From assembly GCA_910588405.1 (NCBI GenBank), contig CAJUPT010000018.1, positions 1 through 54,780 on the forward strand: a stretch of DNA of 54,780 nucleotides, read 5' to 3'. The DNA is from an uncultured Lachnospiraceae bacterium. Lineage in GTDB: Bacteria > Bacillota > Clostridia > Lachnospirales > Lachnospiraceae. Shown here in pieces: positions 23,539 through 31,398 of the stretch. Both the position numbers and the translations under genes were made by a program. Position 1 is the first letter of the stretch; every line of letters starts with the position of its first letter. The notes below the pieces were generated by a model that worked only from the letters and a program-made list of their open reading frames with translations, was not told the DNA's origin and searched no databases.

Positions 23539-24333
23539 ATGAAATTACAAAAATTACTCAGCTATACAAGACGGGCTGTGGATGACTACCAGATGATTGC
23601 CTCCGGTGATCGTATTGCGGTAGGCATATCCGGCGGGAAGGACAGCTTGACGTTACTTTATGCGCTTCATGGATTAAGACGTTTTTATCCCAATAACTTT
23701 GAACTACAGGCGATCACTGTAGACCTTGGTTTTCCAGGGTTTGACCTAAGTAAAATTGAGATACTTTGCAAACAGCTGGAGATTCCCTATACGATTGTAA
23801 AAAGTGAAATTGGACAAATTATCTTTCAGGAGCGAAAAGAAACAAATCCCTGTTCCCTCTGCGCAAAAATGCGAAAAGGAGCGCTGAATGAGAAAGCAAA
23901 GGAATTGGGGTGCAATAAAATTGCCTATGCCCATCATCAGGATGATGTGGTGGAAACCATGCTTCTATCTTTGATTTATGAAGGACGTTTTTACTCGTTT
24001 TCTCCTTATACTTATCTGGACCGTATGGATTTAACGGTGATCCGCCCTATGCTTTATGTTCCGGAGGCTGAGGTAATCGGCTTTCAGAATCTGATGAAGC
24101 TGCCGGTTTGCAAAAGTCCCTGTCCGGCCGACGGTTACACCCGACGGGAATATGCCAAGGATCTGCTTCGACAACTGAATCAGGAAAATCCGGGCGTAAA
24201 AGAACGAATGTTCTCCTCCATTATCAACGGAAATATCAAAGGCTGGCCTCAAAAACAGCCATATATCAGAAAAAGAGGTTCGAATATTTCGAAAGGAGGT
24301 TCGGAATTCAATGAGCAATCGTCCATATCATGA
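23539..24333 (+). CDS. TtcA-family tRNA thiolation ATPase
   Basis: A 264-residue PP-loop ATP pyrophosphatase of the TtcA group. The PP-loop is GISGGKDSLTLLY; the CxxC is NPCSLCAKMRKG, and a further Cys in KSPCPADG completes the set that holds an iron-sulfur cluster in TtcA. TtcA makes 2-thiocytidine at tRNA position 32, while other family members thiolate other positions or act on other substrates, so the exact product is open. It shares its promoter with a downstream recombinase, which begins inside the last 23 bases of this gene. Confidence 0.85.
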   Translation: MKLQKLLSYTRRAVDDYQMIASGDRIAVGISGGKDSLTLLYALHGLRRFYPNNFELQAITVDLGFPGFDLSKIEILCKQLEIPYTIVKSEIGQIIFQERKETNPCSLCAKMRKGALNEKAKELGCNKIAYAHHQDDVVETMLLSLIYEGRFYSFSPYTYLDRMDLTVIRPMLYVPEAEVIGFQNLMKLPVCKSPCPADGYTRREYAKDLLRQLNQENPGVKERMFSSIINGNIKGWPQKQPYIRKRGSNISKGGSEFNEQSSIS

Positions 24334-25381
24334 ACAGGTTGACATAGCAAATATACAAAAGCTACGGGAATTAATCGCCACTCTCCCACCCTTTGTCAAA
24401 GAATTTTTCCGGGGAATCGAGCCTGTTACATCTTCCAGAACCAGAATTGCGTATGCCTATGACTTAAATGTTTTTTTCGATTTTTTACAAAAAAGTAATC
24501 CTGTATTCCGAGATATGGATAAAAAAAATATTCCGCTGGAGCTTTTGGACCAGCTGACTGCCTCCGATTTGATGGAATATATGGAATATTTAAAATACTA
24601 CAGTAAAGATACCTCGGAGCATATTAATAAAGAACGGGGAATTATGCGTAAAACCGCTTCACTGAAAACATTTTATAACTATTTTTACCGTCATGAAATG
24701 TTAAAAAATAATCCGGCGGCTTTGCTCACCCTTCCCAGGGCATCGGAAAAAGCCATTATCCGTCTAGATATCGATGAGGTGGCCATGCTGTTAGATCATA
24801 TTGAGGATGGTGATCAGCTGACAAAATCTCAAAAAGCTTTCCATAAAAAGACAAAGGTTCGAGATCTGGCATTAATCTCCCTTCTTCTGGGTACTGGAAT
24901 CCGTGTATCAGAATGTGTAGGATTGGATTTATCTGACGTAGATTTTAAAAATGATGGTATTAAAATTCATCGAAAAGGCGGAAAAGAGGTTATCGTCTAT
25001 TTCAGCGATGAGGTAGAAACTGTACTTAAAGAATATGTAGAGGAACGTAAACGAATCATACCGGTGGAAGGACATGAAAATGCCCTCTTTCTCTCCCTGC
25101 AAAAAAAACGAATCAGCGTTCGGAGTGTGGAAAATATGGTAAAGAAATACACAAAGTCCGTCACAACGTTGAAAAATATCACTCCTCATAAGCTGAGAAG
25201 TACATATGGAACAAATTTATATCAGGAAACCGGCGATATCTATCTGGTAGCGGATGTTCTGGGACATTCCGATGTCAATACAACCAGAAAACATTATGCG
25301 GCTATTGAAGACCAAAACCGCAGATATGCACGGAATAAGGTACAGTTAAGAGAAAAAAAGAGGACAGAGGAAGAACTATAG
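24311..25381 (+). CDS. Tyrosine recombinase, XerS-like
   Basis: A 356-residue tyrosine recombinase. The N-terminal core-binding domain (about residues 10-150) is longer than in XerC/XerD. The catalytic domain shows Arg in LLLGTGIRVSEC, Lys in HRKGGK, His-x-x-Arg in TPHKLRSTY, His in LGHSDV and the nucleophile Tyr in TRKHYAAI. The length and motifs match XerS, the single-recombinase type that resolves chromosome dimers at an atypical dif site in some Firmicutes. GGAGG lies inside the end of the ttcA-like gene. The last codons overlap the convergent FtsA-like gene. Confidence 0.85.
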   Translation: MSNRPYHEQVDIANIQKLRELIATLPPFVKEFFRGIEPVTSSRTRIAYAYDLNVFFDFLQKSNPVFRDMDKKNIPLELLDQLTASDLMEYMEYLKYYSKDTSEHINKERGIMRKTASLKTFYNYFYRHEMLKNNPAALLTLPRASEKAIIRLDIDEVAMLLDHIEDGDQLTKSQKAFHKKTKVRDLALISLLLGTGIRVSECVGLDLSDVDFKNDGIKIHRKGGKEVIVYFSDEVETVLKEYVEERKRIIPVEGHENALFLSLQKKRISVRSVENMVKKYTKSVTTLKNITPHKLRSTYGTNLYQETGDIYLVADVLGHSDVNTTRKHYAAIEDQNRRYARNKVQLREKKRTEEEL

Positions 25382-25391
25382 TTCTTCCTCT
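25366..25391. terminator. 26-bp perfect palindrome at overlapping stop codons
   Basis: The half-site AGAGGAAGAACTA (25366-25378) is followed by its exact complement with no spacer. The TAG stops of the two convergent genes lie in its centre, so both proteins end in Glu-Glu-Glu-Leu. On the minus strand it is followed by a T-rich run (cctctttttttctc), on the plus strand by attttaat, so it may act as a bidirectional terminator. Confidence 0.65.
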
Positions 25392-27601
25392 ATTTTAATC
25401 ATATCCCCTTCTCTCAGTTCCTGTTGAAACATTCCAGGCATCCCGTTTATGCTCAGATTAACCTTACCTCTCGGATTTTTCAGATCAATGCCGGAATATT
25501 CGATCATATCCATCAGGTAATAAGGCATTCCATCCTTTTTCCGGGGTAAACGGATGGGCGAATCATTCAAATAAAAAAGAAGCGGTTTGGAGGAGGGTAT
25601 GGCACCAGAAGCCGGAGTAGGTGCAGCCACCGATGATTCAGTGGAAACCGGCGTAACCGTCATTGCTTCTGTCTGAGTAGCCGGGGCTGTCTTGGAGACG
25701 ACAGCCTGTGTTGTTCCAACAAAAGTGGTTGTTATTGCCGAAGGCGTGATGTTCGACTCAGTATTTTCCTGTGTGGGAACAGGTGTCACAGTCTCCTGTA
25801 TTGCCGCTCCAGTCCACTGCTCTCCCATCAGTGAACTGGTTTCTATTATAATATTTTTCTCAACCGAATTCACAGCATTTTCAGCGCTTTCGGCGATGGT
25901 TTCGGCAGCATCTCCCAAGCCCCCTTCCATTGCCGCATCTTCCTGGGTTTCTGCATTTTCTGCCGGTATTTCTTCTTTGATCGGTTTTGGTGGTTCCGGT
26001 CGTATAATAATGATTGTATCTCCGTTTTTCAACGGTGTTTCCAATGGCACATATTTTCCATTCAAAGTGATCTCCAAGCAATCAGCGGCGCCTTCAATGT
26101 CACCGAGACATGCCTTGGCGTCTCCGCCTGTCACTGCAGGGATGAAGTCGATGCTGTCGCCGGCTCGAACAACATCCGATAGCTTTCCTTCTTTTTTGTT
26201 AATCAAAAGAGATGCCGGCTGTGAGGACATACCATAAAACACCTTGCGCTTTCCGTTTACCATTACGGTCAAATTCATGCCATGGCGCCCCAGGATATCC
26301 TGAAAATTATATCCGTTCATCATCAGAAGATTCAAAACCGTAAAGCTGCCGCTCCGGAACAGTTTGGCCGGTCTGTCGTTTAAGATTACCCGGAAGCTGT
26401 CATTAATCAGATTGAGTCCGGAAGATATGGCAATTCCTAATGGTGTGGCATATTCCGGATTATTCAGATCATATTCCTCAGAAAACGCGTTCGCCTGAAA
26501 GTTATTTCCGGCAATTGCAACCCGGCTGGCATCCATTTGAAGGGCGACGGTAAGTCCCTCCTTCAAACCGGACAATTTGCTGCCGCCACCTGCAAGGAAC
26601 AATGCGGAAGGCGGTCCGCCGTTTACGTCTAAAATCTTACTGGCGATTTCCTTACATAAAAGCTCGCAGGTCCCCTGAATACAGTGCAGAAGCTCCTCCT
26701 GAGCAGCCGTTCGTTCAAATCCGAGAATATCTGTAAAAATGATTTCTTTACTTTGTCCAATCTGTGCTTTGATCTTCTCCGCAGTTCCGAAATCCACCAG
26801 ATATGCTTTCATAATTGTCTCTGTAATCTCATCTCCGGCTACTGTGGCCATCGTATAGCCTGTTACACTGCCGTCGGTGCAGGCGGCAATATCCGATGTT
26901 CCGGCGCCAATGTCCACCATAACCAGATTCAGCAGTCTCAGATTCTCCGGAATGGCGGCGTTAATGGCAGCGATTGGCTCTAATGTAATACTGGCTACCT
27001 CCAGGCCAATTTTATTCATGGTCGTATACAGGCTTTCCACTACCTCGCTGGGAAGGAAGGTTGCAATCAGATCAACCTTCACATGCTTTCCCCGGTGATC
27101 TTTTAAGCTGGATATCATATACTGATCCAGGAAATACTGACATACGGTATATCCGACAAGATAAAAACGCCGAGTGTCGTTTGCCGCTTCATTATCCGCA
27201 TCAAAGGCATCCTCCGCCTTTGTGATCGCGCCGGCCTCCAGGCGGCTGATAATTTCATCGTCGATTAATTGCGTTCCCGGAAGATTTAACTCAAAATCGG
27301 CCCGTTTGGTCTGCAGAGCCCTTCCTGCGGCAGCGACACAGACTCGGGTTAATTTGCACTGCACTTTCTCTTCCAAACGTTTTTTAATTTTTCCGGCTAG
27401 CATCGATACCTTTTCTATATTTTCAATCTGACCGTCGATCATAGCCCGCTCCGTATGGTTTTCTTTTTCAACGGCGATAATTTTCACTTTATCGTTTTCA
27501 ACGATTCCAACCATTCCGATAATGCTTCTCGTTCCGATGTCCAAAGCAAAAATAATACGGTCTGCCTGTACCTGCATTTTTTTGACCTGTTTTCTGGCCA
27601 T
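25376..27601 (-). CDS. FtsA-like actin-fold protein with long C-terminal extension
   Basis: A 741-residue protein. Residues 15-400 are an FtsA/PilM-type ATPase: phosphate 1 FALDIGTRSIIGMVG, the SHS2-like insert, phosphate 2 MVDIGAGTSDIAA and the adenosine motif LFLAGGGSKLSGL. Residues 400-560 contain segments like small ubiquitin-fold or SLBB domains (CLEITLNGKYVP...LKNGDTIIIIRP). An acidic, Thr/Pro-rich linker (about 560-665) is followed by a terminal domain LLFYLNDSPIRLP...REGDMIKIEEEL. It is far longer than canonical FtsA (~420). No ftsZ is nearby, so it is probably a paralogue rather than the divisome FtsA. AAGGAGG precedes the ATG. Confidence 0.8.
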   Translation of the reverse strand: MARKQVKKMQVQADRIIFALDIGTRSIIGMVGIVENDKVKIIAVEKENHTERAMIDGQIENIEKVSMLAGKIKKRLEEKVQCKLTRVCVAAAGRALQTKRADFELNLPGTQLIDDEIISRLEAGAITKAEDAFDADNEAANDTRRFYLVGYTVCQYFLDQYMISSLKDHRGKHVKVDLIATFLPSEVVESLYTTMNKIGLEVASITLEPIAAINAAIPENLRLLNLVMVDIGAGTSDIAACTDGSVTGYTMATVAGDEITETIMKAYLVDFGTAEKIKAQIGQSKEIIFTDILGFERTAAQEELLHCIQGTCELLCKEIASKILDVNGGPPSALFLAGGGSKLSGLKEGLTVALQMDASRVAIAGNNFQANAFSEEYDLNNPEYATPLGIAISSGLNLINDSFRVILNDRPAKLFRSGSFTVLNLLMMNGYNFQDILGRHGMNLTVMVNGKRKVFYGMSSQPASLLINKKEGKLSDVVRAGDSIDFIPAVTGGDAKACLGDIEGAADCLEITLNGKYVPLETPLKNGDTIIIIRPEPPKPIKEEIPAENAETQEDAAMEGGLGDAAETIAESAENAVNSVEKNIIIETSSLMGEQWTGAAIQETVTPVPTQENTESNITPSAITTTFVGTTQAVVSKTAPATQTEAMTVTPVSTESSVAAPTPASGAIPSSKPLLFYLNDSPIRLPRKKDGMPYYLMDMIEYSGIDLKNPRGKVNLSINGMPGMFQQELREGDMIKIEEEL

Positions 27602-27752
27602 GCTTATCCTCCTTAGCTGCGTTATACTTACAGATTTTTATTACAAAATACCCGGATCAAATGTGGCGGTGATGCATTTTACAGGATTAGAAAATATACG
27701 GAAAATGCGTCAATGGTACATTTGATCGGATTCAAATATTCACTCAGATATA
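27602..27752 (-). other. Leader of the FtsA-like gene with nested hairpin
   Basis: The 302-base gap to the LysM gene holds no gene. GATCAAATGT (27655-27664) pairs with ACATTTGATC (27718-27727), and inside it GATGCATTTT (27671-27680) pairs with AAAATGCGTC (27702-27711). It would be transcribed as part of the 5' leader of the FtsA-like gene. Confidence 0.55.
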
Positions 27753-27781
27753 ATTATATTAAAATTATAATCTGATGTAAA
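27753..27781 (-). promoter_or_regulatory. Promoter of the FtsA-like gene
   Basis: On the minus strand TTTACA (27776-27781), 17 bases, then TATAAT (27753-27758). Confidence 0.7.
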
Positions 27782-27903
27782 TCTTTTTTTGCAAGAATAA
27801 TCCGGCCCGATCAAGAATAATTTGGACAAATGAGGACAGTTTCAGGGCAATCTTTCACTGATACAAAGAAACGAAAACGTATGTTCGATGTAAGGCGCAG
27901 GTA

Positions 27904-28275
27904 TCATTTATAATCATCGTCATAATAAAACACTGTAAGATAATTCCCGGCATGAATGGTGTCGTTTTTCAGATTATTCATAAGCATCAGTTCCCTAACA
28001 CATGTTCTGGTATCCAGGTCATAGGCAGCGGCGATTTCGCTTGCTATGCCCCACAGTGTATCTCCACTCTGAATTTCTATGCTGGTATAATACTTATATC
28101 CACACTGCTCCTGTCCTCTTACCTTGATTCCGCGAAAAAATATACTAAACAGAACCAAAGCAACCAGAAACGCCATACCAGCCAGAAATGCTGATTTTCT
28201 TCCGTCTGTTTTCCTAAACCTGATCATATCAATATTCTGACCCCAGCTTTCAATAATTGTTTTGAAATTACGCAT
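27904..28275 (-). CDS. YneA-like LysM protein, probable SOS cell-division inhibitor
   Basis: A 123-residue protein. One membrane segment (about residues 30-50, AFLAGMAFLVALVLFSIFF) is followed by an extracytoplasmic LysM domain (IEIQSGDTLWGIASEI ... AGNYLTVFY). In Bacillus, YneA has this layout, is divergent from lexA and delays septation during the SOS response. The same gene order and LexA boxes inside its promoter support that role here. The frame is open to 28365, but GAGGAGGGGG fits ATG 28275. Confidence 0.82.
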   Translation of the reverse strand: MRNFKTIIESWGQNIDMIRFRKTDGRKSAFLAGMAFLVALVLFSIFFRGIKVRGQEQCGYKYYTSIEIQSGDTLWGIASEIAAAYDLDTRTCVRELMLMNNLKNDTIHAGNYLTVFYYDDDYK

Positions 28276-28317
28276 AATCCCCCTCCTCGTCGTAAAATAC
28301 AATACATATGGATTTAT

Positions 28318-28422
28318 CGAACTAATGTTTGCATATATTATATAGATCGAACGAATGTTTGTCAATATATTTTTCGAACAAATGTTTTAAAAGTGTTTGC
28401 ATTTTTATCGAACATGTGTTAG
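28318..28422. promoter_or_regulatory. Four LexA (SOS) boxes in the divergent yneA-like/lexA region
   Basis: CGAACTAATGTTTG (28318), CGAACGAATGTTTG (28348), CGAACAAATGTTTT (28375) and CGAACATGTGTTAG (28409) match the Gram-positive LexA box CGAAC-N4-GTTYG. The second lies in the spacer of the yneA-like promoter; the fourth abuts the lexA -10. Confidence 0.92.
28337..28365 (-). promoter_or_regulatory. Consensus promoter of the yneA-like gene
   Basis: On the minus strand TTGACA (28360-28365), 17 bases, TATAAT (28337-28342): a perfect sigma-A promoter with a LexA box in its spacer, as expected for a tightly repressed, strongly inducible SOS gene. Confidence 0.9.
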
Positions 28423-28428
28423 TATAAT
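28423..28428 (+). promoter_or_regulatory. lexA -10 box
   Basis: TATAAT directly after LexA box 4. The -35 region is weak, with TTGCAT (28397-28402) 20 bases upstream. Confidence 0.5.
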
Positions 28429-28503
28429 AGCAGAACGAGATTCGTGTACTGTCTGATTCATATTCAGGCAGTATACCGGGCGCTTACGAGGGAGGAATAT
28501 GTT

Positions 28504-29124
28504 ATGCCGAATCGAAAGATTACACCAAAACAACAGGAGATCCTGGATTATATAAAGAAAGAAATTTTGGAGAAAGGGTATCCACCGGCTGTTCGTGATA
28601 TCTGTCAGGCGGTGCACTTGAAGTCAACATCTTCGGTGCATTCCCACCTGGAGACGCTGGAGAAAAACGGATTTATCCGTCGTGATCCCACTAAGCCCAG
28701 AGCGATTGAGATTCTTGATGAAGATTTCTATATGAACCGGAAAGAGATGGTTCAGATTCCCGTTGTTGGAAATGTCGCTGCCGGGACGCCTATTCTAGCA
28801 GTTGAGAATATCGAAGATTATTTTCCCATGCCTGTCAATATGCTGCCAAATAAGGATCTGTTTATTTTGCGCGTAAAAGGTGACAGCATGATCAATATGG
28901 GGATTCTAAATGGGGATTTCGTAATTGTAGCACATGCCGACACTGCTGAAAATGGAGAAGTGGTGGTAGCTCTCGTAGATGATTCCGCCACAGTAAAACG
29001 GTTTTATAAAGAAAACGGTTATTATCGTCTTCAGCCGGAAAATGACACGATGGAGCCGATTATTGTTCCCAAAGTGATGATTCAGGGAAAAGTCGTCGGA
29101 TTATTACGGATGAATATTTCATAA
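28504..29124 (+). CDS. lexA: SOS repressor LexA
   Basis: A 206-residue LexA. The N-terminal winged helix includes TPKQQEILDYIKKEI and HLKSTSSVHSHLETLEKNGF. The C-terminal peptidase has the self-cleavage bond Ala-Gly in VGNVAAGTP, Ser in VKGDSMINMG and Lys in DDSATVKRF. RecA on single-stranded DNA triggers autocleavage and release of the SOS genes. The frame is open to 28444, but GGGAGGA fits ATG 28504. It is divergent from the yneA-like gene and controlled by LexA boxes. Confidence 0.97.
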   Translation: MPNRKITPKQQEILDYIKKEILEKGYPPAVRDICQAVHLKSTSSVHSHLETLEKNGFIRRDPTKPRAIEILDEDFYMNRKEMVQIPVVGNVAAGTPILAVENIEDYFPMPVNMLPNKDLFILRVKGDSMINMGILNGDFVIVAHADTAENGEVVVALVDDSATVKRFYKENGYYRLQPENDTMEPIIVPKVMIQGKVVGLLRMNIS

Positions 29125-29198
29125 TTTAACCAGATTCGAGCTTAGTGTAAAAGCACATGTCATGAACGCGCTGCTTTCAAACGGACTCATAACGCAAA

Positions 29199-29250
29199 CT
29201 GCACCGTTCCTTTTTATCTGATTGTATTCAGATAAAGAGGAACGGTGCAG
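29199..29250. terminator. Bidirectional terminator between lexA and rsfS
   Basis: CTGCACCGTTCCT extended by TTATCTGA pairs with TCAGATAA extended by AGGAACGGTGCAG, a stem of about 22 bp with loop ttgtat, between two convergent genes. The flanking T-runs are modest. Confidence 0.8.
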
Positions 29251-29267
29251 ACTGAAAAATCAATATT

Positions 29268-29615
29268 TTACGCTTCCATTTCCACGATTGTTCCGTCTCT
29301 CCAGATTCGCTCCAAATCATAAAATCTTCTGTCGTCTCTGGAAAAGACATGGATGACTACGTCAGAGAAGTCCATCAGAATCCATATTGCCGACTGATAG
29401 CCCTCGATTTGACGAAGTTGATATCCGGCCTGTTCCATTTTCTCAAGTACCTCATCGGCTATGGCCTGCACCTGATTAATGTTGGCGCCGTTGGCGATGA
29501 TGAAATAATCTGCCAGTACGGACACTTTGGAAATATCGATTACTTTAATATCTTCCGCAAGTTTTTTATCCAATGCCTGATATGCTGTTTTTACCATATC
29601 CATTGATTTTGACAT
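29268..29615 (-). CDS. rsfS: Ribosomal silencing factor RsfS
   Basis: A 115-residue RsfS (Iojap/DUF143 family). It binds ribosomal protein L14 and prevents joining of the subunits when nutrients are scarce. Motifs include VSVLADYFIIANGANINQVQ and IWILMDFSDVVIHVFSRDDR followed by FYDLERIW. It is the last gene of the string yqeK-rsfS and starts two bases after yqeK. Confidence 0.95.
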   Translation of the reverse strand: MSKSMDMVKTAYQALDKKLAEDIKVIDISKVSVLADYFIIANGANINQVQAIADEVLEKMEQAGYQLRQIEGYQSAIWILMDFSDVVIHVFSRDDRRFYDLERIWRDGTIVEMEA

Positions 29616-29617
29616 GA

Positions 29618-30193
29618 TCAGTTGTTCTCCTTTTCCTTATAATATTGATATGCCTGTCTTGTCGTATCATCGATTATGCCACCGGTTTGATCCAGATATT
29701 CCAGAATGTGCTTCATCACCTGATAAATACATCTGTCCAGATCCTGAAAAGCCAATGGTCTGACGATATCCAGATCCGGAGCCTGATCCCGCCTGGGTTC
29801 AATGTAATCGGCAAGATAAATGATTTTTTCTAAAAGTGTCATATCTGGCCGCCCTGTGGTGTGATACCGGATAGCGGAAGCGATCACAGGGTCCTCCACA
29901 TGATATTCTGAGGAAGCCATTTGCGCCCCAAGCTTTGCATGGAGAAGCAACGGATTCTGACGCTCGGCTTCAGAAATATCAATCTGATATTTTTGGCACT
30001 GCTTTATCATCTCATCGGCCTTATACTGTCTGGCACAGTCATGAAGCAGTCCTGCCAGCTCAGCCTGTTTCAGATCACATCCATACCGCATTGCCAGACA
30101 GACAGCCGTGTAAGAAACGCCAAGAGTATGCTCATAGCGGTGGGGCTTTAATCGTTGTTGCAGTTGATTGCGAATTTCAAAAATATCTGTCAT
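29618..30193 (-). CDS. yqeK: HD-domain hydrolase YqeK
   Basis: A 191-residue HD protein of the YqeK family, whose Bacillus member is a symmetrical Ap4A hydrolase. Metal ligands: HTLGVSYTAVCLA, LLHDCAR, the later HAKLGAQMA and IRYHTTGRPDM. The context nadD-yqeK-rsfS is conserved in Firmicutes. Confidence 0.92.
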   Translation of the reverse strand: MTDIFEIRNQLQQRLKPHRYEHTLGVSYTAVCLAMRYGCDLKQAELAGLLHDCARQYKADEMIKQCQKYQIDISEAERQNPLLLHAKLGAQMASSEYHVEDPVIASAIRYHTTGRPDMTLLEKIIYLADYIEPRRDQAPDLDIVRPLAFQDLDRCIYQVMKHILEYLDQTGGIIDDTTRQAYQYYKEKENN

Positions 30194-30390
30194 TCATTTA
30201 TTCTCTTTCATTATTTTAAATTAGAAGCTTACGTATACTCACAAGCATACTTATCCCATAGGGGACAGGTGTTTGCCAAATGATTTGCTGTTTCCCTGAA
30301 AACAGCTTAGATGTGCCGGATACATTCCGTTTTAAATTTACGGAACATTCAGACGCGATGATAATGCTTTTGATCAAATTTAGCATATGG

Positions 30391-30999
30391 TTATATATAA
30401 AGTCGGTTTTCCTGTATATATTTTATAACCTGGTCTGGCACATAATATCGGATAGAATGGCCGTCAGATACCAGCTTCCGAATCATACTGCTGGAAATAT
30501 CCAGATTTGCATATTTCAGCGGGTAAATGCTTCCGTGATACCGTTCTGTTAAAAATCGTATTTTTTCTGCCAGCTGCACTTCAGATACCTCGCCGCGGGT
30601 TGCCGCTAAAATCGTGGCAAGCCGAAAAATTTTCTCCGGCTCATGCCATTCCTCCATATAAAACAGTGAATCCGACCCTACAATAAAGTAGTAAGTATTT
30701 TCCGGATTTTCACTGGCGAACCATTCCAGTGTTTCAGAGGTATAGGAATAGCCTTTTCTCATCCGTTCCAGATCGGAACAGATAAAATGAGGATTGTTTT
30801 CGATAGCAGCCTTAACCATCTCAGCTCTTTTTCCATAGCAGGTGATCTTGCGTCCTGCCTTGTGAGGCGGGTCAGAAGAAGGGAGAAAGATCACCTGATC
30901 CAGCTGAAACAGATCGTATGCCGTTTCCGCCAGGCGAAGGTGGGCCATATGGATCGGATCAAATGTTCCTCCCATGATTCCTATTTTTTTACCAGCCAT
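30391..30999 (-). CDS. nadD: Nicotinate-nucleotide adenylyltransferase
   Basis: A 202-residue NadD. It converts nicotinate mononucleotide and ATP to deamido-NAD. The nucleotidyl-transferase motif is GIMGGTFDPIHMAHL near the N-terminus, and the C-terminal signature ISSSMIRKLVSDG is present. The frame is open to 31011, but GGAG lies six bases before ATG 30999. The 197 bases between nadD and yqeK hold nothing I can name. Confidence 0.95.
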   Translation of the reverse strand: MAGKKIGIMGGTFDPIHMAHLRLAETAYDLFQLDQVIFLPSSDPPHKAGRKITCYGKRAEMVKAAIENNPHFICSDLERMRKGYSYTSETLEWFASENPENTYYFIVGSDSLFYMEEWHEPEKIFRLATILAATRGEVSEVQLAEKIRFLTERYHGSIYPLKYANLDISSSMIRKLVSDGHSIRYYVPDQVIKYIQENRLYI

Positions 31000-31055
31000 A
31001 TATGTCTCCATGTCCTGCGTATATTGCGCTTCCTGCTTCCCATGCTTTGTAGATC

Positions 31056-31358
31056 TTATAAATTCTGCAGTTCAAAATGGCTTTTTTCTTTTGCCTGTCT
31101 GAACAGCACAATTTTTCTGCCAATCACCTGAACGACCTGGGACCTTGTCCGCTCTGACAGCACGACTGCCGCCGTCTTGGGATCGTCAAGGCAGCTTTTT
31201 AACATATTAATTTTGATCAGCTCTCTGGCCTCCAATGCTTCATCCACCGCTTTGGTCAGTTCCGGCGTAACACCGGCTTTGCCTACCTGAAAAATGGCAT
31301 CCATAGTCATAGCCGCACTTTTCAGGTATGCCCGTTGTTTGCTGTTAATTGATGTCAC
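31056..31358 (-). CDS. yhbY: YhbY-family RNA-binding (CRM domain) protein
   Basis: A 100-residue CRM-domain protein that associates with the large-subunit precursor. It begins VTSINSKQRAYLKSAAMTMD and contains the hallmark FQVGKAGVTPEL and ERTRSQVVQVIGRKIVLFRQ. The frame is open to 31415, but AGGAG is spaced for GTG at 31358, which also gives the usual family length. Confidence 0.93.
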   Translation of the reverse strand: MTSINSKQRAYLKSAAMTMDAIFQVGKAGVTPELTKAVDEALEARELIKINMLKSCLDDPKTAAVVLSERTRSQVVQVIGRKIVLFRQAKEKSHFELQNL

Positions 31359-31398
31359 TGAGATCTCCTCTCCAAATAGATAAGTGCAGAATTTCAAG

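Noticed and set aside
30194..30390. Possible small gene between nadD and yqeK
   Set aside because: No frame with SD and no conserved motif; the sequence shows no clear hairpin either.
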